Origin: CAYMTN01 sp964393335
GTDB taxonomy: Bacteria > Chloroflexota > Anaerolineae > Aggregatilineales > Aggregatilineaceae
Assembly (NCBI GenBank): GCA_964393335.1
Contig: CAYMTN010000163.1
Location: forward strand, 1 to 12,716
Length of the DNA stretch: 12,716 nt
Reading direction: 5' to 3'
Shown: positions 1 to 5,555 of the stretch, piece after piece
How the letters are laid out: each line of letters begins with the position of its first letter
Position numbering within the stretch: position 1 is the stretch's first letter
Notes under the pieces: generated by a model
Databases searched by the model: none
What the model was told of the DNA's origin: nothing
The model's input: only the letters and a program-made list of their open reading frames with translations
Made by a program: the position numbers and the translations under genes

Positions 1-1
1 C

Positions 2-1048
2 ACCGAGTCAGACGCTTTCATCGGCACCGGCGCGTACCGGATGATCGAGTACAGTGAAGCGGAAGGAGCCTATCTATTTGAAGCCAATCCGGATTTTTTC
101 CTGGGCGAGCCGTATGTGCAGCGTATCGAGTTTGTGCCCACCAGCGACAACTATCTGGCACTGATCAACGGCGACATCGCCGCATTCGACCAGTTCGGCG
201 GTGTGACGGACGAAATGCTCGAACCCTTCCAGAAGGATCCATTTGAGGTCCGCACCGCGCCCGGTGAATGGGGGATGTTCCTGTTCTTCAACCTGGAACA
301 AGACACCCCCCTGCAAGATGTGCGTGTCCGGCAGGCTATCGCCCACGCGGTTGATCGTCAGGCTATGCTGGAGCGGATTCTGTACGGGTTCGGTGATGTA
401 GGCAGCATGGGCTTTTTGCCCCCCTCCAATCCCTTTTACAACCCGGACCTGATCGACTACGCCTATGACCTGGATCAGGCGCGAGCATTGCTGGAAGAAG
501 CCGGTTACGATGGCACGCCGATCAAGCTCTCCTACGCCGCTGATGACACCGAATCCGCACGGGTGATCGAGATCATCGAAAAGGGGTTGGACGCTATTGG
601 GCTGGAGATCGAGCAGGTGCCGCTGGACCAGACTTCGCTGGATGCGGCAGCGCTCGAGGGCAGCTACGAAATAGGCGTGTTTGGCTTCGGTGGTTTGGGC
701 GGCGATCCGGACCAACTGCGCCGCAGTTTTGCCAGCCAGAGCCAGATGCGCGGTTTTTCGCGCGCGTTGGGCTACAGCAGTCCCGAATTTGACGCCTTAG
801 CGAGCGCGCAGTTGAGTATGACCGACCCGGCAGCCCGCCAGGACGCGATCTTCGAGATGCAGCGTATCCTGGCCGAAGACCTGCCGGTGCTGCCGCTTTA
901 CTACACGGCGCGCGTGGTGATCTTCAATGCAAACGTATTCGACAACTGGTACTACACGCCCGGCGGCTGGGGCGGTGGCATCCCCATGCCGTATAACAAA
1001 CACCAGTTCATTGTAGGCCAACCCACTGGCCTGGACATCCGCGAATAA
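2..1048 (+). CDS. ABC transporter substrate-binding protein, family 5 (peptide/nickel type), 5'-truncated
   Basis: This is the C-terminal part (about 348 residues) of an extracytoplasmic solute-binding protein of the OppA/DppA/NikA class (SBP_bac_5), which captures peptides, nickel or other solutes for an ABC importer. The frame is open back to the left edge and reads GTGAYRMIEY just inside it, the usual family-5 core motif, so the ATG at 41 is internal and not the start. Further along it has VRQAIAHAVDRQAML, the conserved helix of the family's C-terminal lobe. The signal peptide or lipobox and roughly the first third to half of the protein lie outside the window. The gene ends 19 bp before a strong hairpin. 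No permease or ATPase gene follows, so the rest of the transporter must be upstream or elsewhere. The substrate cannot be told from this fragment. Confidence 0.93.
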   Translation, partial: TESDAFIGTGAYRMIEYSEAEGAYLFEANPDFFLGEPYVQRIEFVPTSDNYLALINGDIAAFDQFGGVTDEMLEPFQKDPFEVRTAPGEWGMFLFFNLEQDTPLQDVRVRQAIAHAVDRQAMLERILYGFGDVGSMGFLPPSNPFYNPDLIDYAYDLDQARALLEEAGYDGTPIKLSYAADDTESARVIEIIEKGLDAIGLEIEQVPLDQTSLDAAALEGSYEIGVFGFGGLGGDPDQLRRSFASQSQMRGFSRALGYSSPEFDALASAQLSMTDPAARQDAIFEMQRILAEDLPVLPLYYTARVVIFNANVFDNWYYTPGGWGGGIPMPYNKHQFIVGQPTGLDIRE

Positions 1049-1067
1049 CACCGTTTTGTAAACATGT

Positions 1068-1098
1068 GCATCGCCCACCTATTCGTGGTGGGCGATGC
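1068..1098 (+). terminator. Perfect 12-bp inverted repeat, probable terminator of the binding-protein gene
   Basis: The arms at 1068-1079 (GCATCGCCCACC) and 1087-1098 are exact reverse complements around a 7-nt loop. The repeat starts 19 bp after the binding-protein stop codon. The stem is GC-rich but is not followed by a T run, so termination is likely but not textbook; it could also stabilise an mRNA 3' end. It lies between that stop and the preferred methyltransferase start at 1118. Confidence 0.6.
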
Positions 1099-1117
1099 TA
1101 TCGAAAGGCCAAAGTTG

Positions 1118-1723
1118 ATGACGAGTGCCATACGCGATTACTTTGAAGACCGCGCGCCAACCTGGAACAGCATGATGCCGGACCATCTTGATGAGGCGCT
1201 GCGTCGGATGGTAGCCCCCTTTGCCGACACTTTTAGAATAGCGCGAGCGGTGCTGGAAATTGGCACGGGAACCGGCGCACTCATCCCACATCTGATGCAC
1301 TGTGCGCCGGATATGCGGCTGGTGTCTATTGACCTCGCACATGGCATGTTAATGCAGGCGCGTGAGCGCTGCCCACATGCGTACCTGGTGGAAGCCGACG
1401 CGCACCAACTGCCATTTGCGGCGAGGCAACAAGCCTGGTTTGATGTCGTGGTATGCCATAACAGCTTCCCCCACTTTGCCGACAGAGTGCGGGCGTTAGG
1501 GGAAATCCAACGGGTGCTGCGTCCCGATGGACAGCTTTTTATTCTGCATAATAATCCGCGCGAACGTGTGAATGCCATTCACTCCCAGGCAGGCGGTCCC
1601 ATTGCGTTTGATCTGCTGCCACCCGGCGAAGACCTGCGCCAGATGTTGGTTCAGGCCGGGTATATCGACGTGTGGGTTGACGACACCGGCGAGCACTATC
1701 TGGCGCGGGCGTGGTGCCCATAG
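1118..1723 (+). CDS. Class I SAM-dependent methyltransferase
   Basis: A soluble protein of 201 residues with the Rossmann-fold methyltransferase layout (Methyltransf_11/25 type). Motif I is VLEIGTGTGALIPHL, the SAM-binding glycine loop. It is followed by an acidic strand end (LVSIDLAHGML), the ADAHQLPF segment that usually contacts the adenine, and FDVVVCHNSFPHF with IQRVLRPDGQLFILHN, the motif IV/post-V region. The substrate is not apparent. I chose ATG 1118 because AAGG lies 9 bases upstream. The longer frame opening at 1064 would translate straight through the 1068-1098 hairpin and adds residues that do not resemble the family. The stop lies 48 bp before the Fur gene, so the two could be co-transcribed. 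Confidence 0.88.
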   Translation: MTSAIRDYFEDRAPTWNSMMPDHLDEALRRMVAPFADTFRIARAVLEIGTGTGALIPHLMHCAPDMRLVSIDLAHGMLMQARERCPHAYLVEADAHQLPFAARQQAWFDVVVCHNSFPHFADRVRALGEIQRVLRPDGQLFILHNNPRERVNAIHSQAGGPIAFDLLPPGEDLRQMLVQAGYIDVWVDDTGEHYLARAWCP

Positions 1724-1771
1724 TTCGACCGGCGACGGCTACCATCGCAAGGTTTTCAGAAGGTCAATGTC

Positions 1772-2266
1772 ATGCAAACGAAACAGGAAATAGCGGACCA
1801 CCTCAAACAAATAGGTGAACGCATCACGATGCCTCGCTTAGCTGTGATCCAGGCGCTTTGCGAATTAGGCGGGCACCAGACGACTCAAAACGTCCAGCAG
1901 TATCTTGACACACAACATATTCCAATTCCGGAACCAACGGTTTACCGTGTTCTGCAGTGGCTCAAAGACCTGGCTCTCGTTTCCCAAACTGATTTGGGCC
2001 AATCTGGAACCGTCTACGAGCTGCTGTCCACCCCACCGCACCATCACCTGGTTTGTCTTGCCTGCGGTCATGTCCAAAACCTGGATGATGCTGCCATCGT
2101 TCCCTTACGATCTCATTTGCAGGAGGCATATGGTTTCGAACCCCGCATTGATCACATGGCGATTTTTGGGCTTTGTCAGACGTGCCGGGAGCATATGTTG
2201 CCTTCTGCGGTAACGTTATGGAGTGGAATTGCCGAACCTGGCACTATCAAAACTACTATCGAGTGA
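1772..2266 (+). CDS. Fur-family metal-responsive transcriptional regulator
   Basis: A 164-residue dimeric DNA-binding repressor of the Fur/Zur/PerR superfamily. The winged helix covers about residues 1-85, with RITMPRLAVIQAL and the recognition helix IPEPTVYRVLQWL. A HHHLVCLACGH segment (His90-92, Cys95, Cys98) follows, and a second cysteine pair is at Cys135 and Cys138. The four cysteines form the usual structural zinc site and the histidines belong to the regulatory metal site. The sensed signal (iron, zinc, manganese or peroxide) cannot be decided from sequence alone. AGAAGGT at 1758-1764 sits 7 bases before the ATG. The 3' end runs 11 bp into the end of the convergent minus-strand gene. 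Confidence 0.93.
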   Translation: MQTKQEIADHLKQIGERITMPRLAVIQALCELGGHQTTQNVQQYLDTQHIPIPEPTVYRVLQWLKDLALVSQTDLGQSGTVYELLSTPPHHHLVCLACGHVQNLDDAAIVPLRSHLQEAYGFEPRIDHMAIFGLCQTCREHMLPSAVTLWSGIAEPGTIKTTIE

Positions 2267-2699
2267 AGTTTGGGCTCTCCCTGTAGTAGGGTCGTCCAAC
2301 ACACCAGGCATGATAGCGGCCTAACAAATCAGTGAGAAACGCGCGTTTGACTTCCGCCTCCCAGTAACCAGTCGGAATGGGCTTTCCCCGGCACCAATTT
2401 CGAGAGAGTTGTTGAACTTTTCGGCGGTACCGGTCGATCTGCTGCAACAACACGGCATCTAGTGATAGTGTGCATGCATTTACGTGGCGCATCAGATAAT
2501 GGAGTACGTCGTGTTCCAATTGCTTGTAGTTTAGCATGCCCTGTAACCCTTTGGCTTCCAGGCATTCGTCGCAGGCTTCCATCGCGCTGGCGAGCCGCTT
2601 AACTCTGTTGTTTACCCGTTTCTCTTGTTCCCGAAGAAAGCTCCAGGTTCGTGGTGTTTTGGCGTCATAACCGTTATCCATTCCTGGCACCTGGTACAT
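2256..2699 (-). CDS. Hypothetical protein, 147 residues, convergent with the Fur gene
   Basis: I do not recognise a family. The product is basic and largely helical in appearance, with many Arg, Lys, Leu and Gln residues. A central MEACDECLEAKG segment carries two cysteines in a C-x2-C pattern, and two more cysteines occur later. There is no signal peptide or membrane segment. It could be a small DNA-associated or regulatory protein, but no motif proves that. Two starts are possible: the first Met at 2699, or Met7 at 2681, which has a better-placed AGGT about 8 bases upstream. It is the last gene of the minus-strand group, 116 bp downstream of the kinase-like gene, and its stop overlaps the Fur gene by 11 bp. 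A real gene is likely, because the frame is long and no plus-strand gene explains the stretch. Confidence 0.55.
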   Translation of the reverse strand: MYQVPGMDNGYDAKTPRTWSFLREQEKRVNNRVKRLASAMEACDECLEAKGLQGMLNYKQLEHDVLHYLMRHVNACTLSLDAVLLQQIDRYRRKVQQLSRNWCRGKPIPTGYWEAEVKRAFLTDLLGRYHAWCVGRPYYRESPNFTR

Positions 2700-2815
2700 C
2701 TCATCCAGTCGTGCTATCTATTGCCTTGAAGACAGGCCCGGTTCATAAAGTCGAAGGAGCTTGCCAAAGAGAGCTGGTTGGCACTCGCCAATCGACCTTA
2801 AAAGTAATGCGAGCA
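2700..2815. other. Gap between two minus-strand genes with a weak hairpin
   Basis: This 116-bp gap holds no convincing ORF. An inverted repeat TTGGC/GCCAA (2778-2782 and 2787-2791, 4-base loop) lies just past the end of the kinase-like gene as transcribed on the minus strand, but no T run follows. I see no clear promoter for the 147-residue gene, which may be read through from upstream. Confidence 0.3.
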
Positions 2816-4024
2816 CTATAAATGGTGAGTTACACACTTGACCAACCAGTGTTTGATCCTGTCGTCCAACTGCCCGCTTTCCTGGTATAGAATCGAATTG
2901 ATCGGATAGTCACTCAGATTATCGTTGCTCAGAAACCTCTGGGTCGATTCCATAAAACGATCTATATCGGTCGGCAAACCGGACGCCAATGAAACCCGGT
3001 CAATCATTTTATGGCGACCGGTGTACGCTTCAAGGCCAGCCGAAACAGTATCGATTAGCAAACTCTGCCGCTCCTCACGATTCGTCTCACTGGTGGAGAC
3101 ATCTTGCAGCAAACCGGCGAGAGCGCCTGTCACCTCCCGCATTTGATGTGTCCGACGGTCTTTCGAAGGCCAGTCTGTGACCTGTTCATCCATTCTCCGT
3201 CCCCACCCCTTGATAACAGCCACGCCTTCCGGAGTGAAACCTAGATTAGCGCTGCCCCCGAGATGCCGATGTATCAAATCGCCGTGAAAAAAACCGTCAT
3301 CATGCATATTGATCTGTCGTAAGGCTTGAAAGAGAGAGCTCACACCGGAACGGAAGACCTCCACTCCGCGTTTGCTGTCGAATTTCCGATATCTGTTCTC
3401 TGGGCGGAGATAGTAACTCGGACGATAATTCAATACCTCGCTGTAAACCAAAAAACTTCCGTCCCATCGCGGAATAGTAAAACGCCCCATGGTTATCAGA
3501 GTTGGAACGGTGACATGATTGCCTGTCAAGATCAAGGCCTGTGCCATACGCTCATGAATATGATTGGCGAGCGATAACGACAATCCGCCTTGCACCTCAT
3601 CAAGAGTCAGAGTTTCCGCCGAGAGTCTCCCCTCAACCAGGGAATATCGATATACGGTAGACTTGCGTTTGGCGTTAGGATTCGGTAATTGGTAGGCGAC
3701 TTCATTTCCTAGCAATAAGCGCGGAGTGCCTCCGCCAATGATATTAACGATCCGCCCCTCTTGGCCTGGGATGAACAACTTCAGCTTTCGCGTCCACGTC
3801 CCGGCTCCCGGCAACTCCGCAAGGAAGACGTTCCTTGGATAGTCGCCCTTTAGAACCTGTGTCACCGCATCGATCGTTTTCCTGGCAATTTCCCCCTCCC
3901 AATCATGCAATACCGAAACAATGTCGGGCCGCTCTTGTTCATAGCGCAGAAAGCTCCCGATTTCCCACGCCGGGTCATGGACAGGAACCGGATGAGCGTC
4001 TCGGCTTCTGGTCTGGTTTGGCAT
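2816..4024 (-). CDS. Kinase-fold-like protein with degraded catalytic motifs (putative pseudokinase)
   Basis: A 402-residue protein. The C-terminal half looks like the C-lobe of a protein kinase or aminoglycoside-phosphotransferase-like fold. It has a hinge-like SFLVYSEVLNY, a helix LFQALRQINMHDDG, and FFHGDL at residues 246-250, matching the HGDL form of the catalytic loop. The expected loop Asn is not at Asp+5; a possible Asn lies six residues later. The metal-binding DFG/DWG region reads IKGWG, with Lys where Asp should be. I could not place a convincing nucleotide-binding Lys in the N-terminal half. The start at 4024 is preferred because GGAG sits 7 bases upstream; an in-frame ATG at 4072, 6 bp after the XRE stop, would add 16 residues. 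The gene follows the XRE-cupin regulator on the same strand and probably shares its transcript. Function unknown. Confidence 0.6.
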   Translation of the reverse strand: MPNQTRSRDAHPVPVHDPAWEIGSFLRYEQERPDIVSVLHDWEGEIARKTIDAVTQVLKGDYPRNVFLAELPGAGTWTRKLKLFIPGQEGRIVNIIGGGTPRLLLGNEVAYQLPNPNAKRKSTVYRYSLVEGRLSAETLTLDEVQGGLSLSLANHIHERMAQALILTGNHVTVPTLITMGRFTIPRWDGSFLVYSEVLNYRPSYYLRPENRYRKFDSKRGVEVFRSGVSSLFQALRQINMHDDGFFHGDLIHRHLGGSANLGFTPEGVAVIKGWGRRMDEQVTDWPSKDRRTHQMREVTGALAGLLQDVSTSETNREERQSLLIDTVSAGLEAYTGRHKMIDRVSLASGLPTDIDRFMESTQRFLSNDNLSDYPINSILYQESGQLDDRIKHWLVKCVTHHL

Positions 4025-4078
4025 GTTCCTACTCCAGCATACTTCTTTTGTTTTCGCGCGTAGCTGTTGCATACCACA

Positions 4079-4672
4079 TCAGATGGTCAAGTGTCTTTGA
4101 CGCGCGAGATGACCATCCTCAGCCGACTGAAACACTAACAAAACGGTGGCCCTGGTTTCTGTTCGGTTACAGAAGCAGTGCGGCTGCGCAGCCTCGAATA
4201 GGAGGCTGTCACCAGTCTCCAGGCGGTATAGGCGATCACCAATTCGGTACTCGATCTCCCCGTCAAGGCAATAGACAAACTCCTCCCCAGGATGGGTGAT
4301 TGGGTTAACAGCGCTCCCCGCGCCGGGTTCCATAGTGACCAGAAAGGGCTCAAGCTGCTGATCCGGCAGACCGGCTCCCATACTTTCCATCACAAACCCT
4401 TTACCATCGGAACGCTGGCGTTGGTTGTGTTTCAAGAACACTACCGCCTGCTCATTTTCATCCTCAAGAAAAGCTGTGAGTGGCACCCCCAATGCGGTTG
4501 CCAGCACGTGTAACGAAGAGAGAGTGGGTGAACTCTCACCTCGCTCGATTTGGCTGATGGCATTGATCGATAGACCGCAGTGGCTGGCTAGTGCTCGTAA
4601 GGACAAACCCTGTCGGTTTCGCAACGCACGGATACGCATCCCAACACGAGGTTCTAACTGCTCGGACATCAC
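4079..4672 (-). CDS. XRE-family transcriptional regulator with C-terminal cupin domain
   Basis: A 197-residue cytoplasmic regulator. Residues 11-65 form an XRE helix-turn-helix (MRIRALRNRQGLSLRALASH, then GLSINAISQIERGESSPTL). Residues about 105-185 form a cupin. Cupin motif 1 is His127 with Glu130/131 (HPGEEFVYCLDGEIEY); motif 2 has Gly154, His165 and Asn169. Regulators of this architecture sense small metabolites or metal through the cupin. The first start is GTG 4672, followed at once by ATG 4669. A full GGAGGT on the minus strand (4679-4684) lies 6 and 9 bases upstream respectively, so either could be used. It is transcribed divergently from the large plus-strand operon and heads the minus-strand group. 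A palindrome overlaps its likely -10, which suggests autoregulation. Confidence 0.93.
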   Translation of the reverse strand: MMSEQLEPRVGMRIRALRNRQGLSLRALASHCGLSINAISQIERGESSPTLSSLHVLATALGVPLTAFLEDENEQAVVFLKHNQRQRSDGKGFVMESMGAGLPDQQLEPFLVTMEPGAGSAVNPITHPGEEFVYCLDGEIEYRIGDRLYRLETGDSLLFEAAQPHCFCNRTETRATVLLVFQSAEDGHLARQRHLTI

Positions 4673-4705
4673 TCATTTACCTCCTATCTCTGACTGACTG
4701 CCTTA

Positions 4706-4711
4706 ATTGTA
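4706..4711 (-). promoter_or_regulatory. Candidate -10 box of the XRE-cupin regulator
   Basis: The minus strand reads TACAAT here, 34-39 bases before the GTG start. No good -35 hexamer is seen at 16-18 bp spacing, so the promoter may be weak, activator-dependent or wrongly placed. It overlaps the end of the palindrome at 4710-4724. Confidence 0.35.
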
Positions 4712-4724
4712 CCATATACTGGTA
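4710..4724. promoter_or_regulatory. Operator-like palindrome 1 (regulator side)
   Basis: TACCATATACTGGTA has 5-bp arms (TACCA/TGGTA) around a 5-bp centre. It overlaps the candidate -10 of the divergent XRE-cupin gene, the usual place for an autoregulatory repressor site. It matches the element at 4793-4807 at 11 of 15 positions. Confidence 0.45.
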
Positions 4725-4782
4725 AAACTCGAGCGCTTAACCATTAATTCTAGCGGAAAAACTTCAATTCGTATCATTTAAA

Positions 4783-4811
4783 TGGACGATTGTACTTTAT
4801 AATAGTATAAT
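4783..4811 (+). promoter_or_regulatory. Promoter of the deformylase-to-Mo-hydroxylase operon
   Basis: A sigma-70-type promoter with TGGACG (4783-4788; 4 of 6 to consensus) and a perfect TATAAT (4806-4811) spaced by exactly 17 bp. A second perfect TATAAT lies at 4798-4803 but has no good -35. Transcription should start near 4818, leaving a leader of about 165 nt before the deformylase start at 4983. No later gap in the operon is long enough for another obvious promoter. Confidence 0.6.
4793..4807. promoter_or_regulatory. Operator-like palindrome 2 (operon side)
   Basis: TACTTTATAATAGTA has 4-bp arms (TACT/AGTA). It shares the form TAC-n2-TATA-n-T-n-GTA with the element at 4710-4724, whose centre is 83 bp away. 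It covers the first TATAAT and enters the second -10, so a bound protein would block the plus-strand promoter. Confidence 0.4.
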
Positions 4812-4982
4812 AGAAGACAAACGATGTGCTTGCTCGTACTGAAATGGGAAATGTGACCATGAGACAAAAGGGGATACAACGTGTCCTTTATATTTGGCGA
4901 CCGCCCGGCGGAGTCTCTTGAGCCATCAACCTCGCAAGCATGCGCAGGGCAATACCCCGTATAGTGGGATAAAGGGCACCTA
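4812..4982 (+). promoter_or_regulatory. 5' leader of the operon with a short upstream reading frame
   Basis: About 165 nt lie between the predicted transcription start and the deformylase ATG. They contain an open frame of 20 codons (4859-4921, ATG to TGA) encoding a basic peptide beginning MRQKGIQRVLYIW. Its ribosome-binding site is weak and no run of one regulatory amino acid is seen, so a classical attenuator peptide is not supported. I see no riboswitch I can name. AAAGGG at 4971-4976 is the ribosome-binding site of the deformylase. With the promoters and palindromes, this completes the 310-bp gene-free region from 4673 to 4982. Confidence 0.3.
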
Positions 4983-5555
4983 ATGACCGTTCGAAAAATC
5001 CTACTCTATTCCGAAGATGCAGCGTCGCTGCGCCGCAAAAGCGAGCCGGTACAGCAAATGAACAAACGTGTGCAAGCGCTGATTCAAAACCTGAAAGACA
5101 CATTGATGGACTGCCCCGATGGGGCTGGGTTAGCCGCACCGCAGATTAATGTGCATCAGCGCGTGGTAGTCATGCGGCTCGGACTGCATGATGAAGATGA
5201 TGACACCACGGTGATCCCAACCGCCCTGATCAACCCGCAGATCATTGAGGCGCGCGACGAACGCAGAGACTTCGATGGGTGCCTCAGTTTCCCTGCTCTC
5301 TACGGCACGACGCGCCGTCCACATTATCTAAAGGTCAAAGCATTAGACGAAACCGGACAACCGGTTGAACGCGTTTTCGAAGATTTCGATGCCATTCTGC
5401 TTCACCACGAAATCGATCATCTGGATGGCGTGCTGTTCGTCGACCGCATCGAACAACCAGAAGACCTGTACACGATTCGCCGGGGAGCAGATGGAAGACT
5501 TGAACGCGTGCCGCTGCCCAATCTGCTGCCTATGCACGAGGTGAATCGGCGATGA
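4983..5555 (+). CDS. def: Peptide deformylase
   Basis: A 190-residue metallohydrolase that removes the formyl group from the N-terminal methionine of new proteins. All three signature motifs are present. Motif 1 is GAGLAAPQ at 47-54. Motif 2 is DGCLS, with the metal-ligand Cys at 100 and Asp in place of the more common Glu. Motif 3 is HEIDH with His142, catalytic Glu143 and His146. The length is normal for the family, with a short C-terminal extension past the HEIDH helix. It is the first gene of the plus-strand operon, and its stop overlaps the next ATG by 4 bp (ATGA), implying translational coupling. It is not beside fmt, its usual housekeeping partner, so this may be a second, specialised deformylase. 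Confidence 0.95.
   Translation: MTVRKILLYSEDAASLRRKSEPVQQMNKRVQALIQNLKDTLMDCPDGAGLAAPQINVHQRVVVMRLGLHDEDDDTTVIPTALINPQIIEARDERRDFDGCLSFPALYGTTRRPHYLKVKALDETGQPVERVFEDFDAILLHHEIDHLDGVLFVDRIEQPEDLYTIRRGADGRLERVPLPNLLPMHEVNRR

Noticed and set aside
74..715. 213-codon open frame on the minus strand inside the binding-protein gene
   Set aside because: It is antisense to a clear SBP_bac_5 coding region and has no recognisable motif; high GC makes long antisense frames common.
1064..1117. Longer N-terminus for the methyltransferase starting at ATG 1064
   Set aside because: It would translate through a perfect 12-bp hairpin that fits a terminator, has no ribosome-binding site, and adds residues unlike the family. 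ATG 1118 has AAGG well placed.
2776..2793. Hairpin GGTTGGC/GCCAATC as a rho-independent terminator of the kinase-like gene
   Set aside because: The stem is short, has one mismatch on the transcribed strand, and is not followed by a T run, so it is recorded only as a weak element.
3835..4299. 154-codon plus-strand frame across the kinase-like/XRE junction
   Set aside because: It lies antisense to the XRE-cupin and kinase-like genes and its translation shows no domain.
4812..4982. Molybdenum-cofactor, cobalamin or SAM riboswitch in the operon leader
   Set aside because: I could not find the conserved boxes of any of these classes by eye; naming one would be unsupported.
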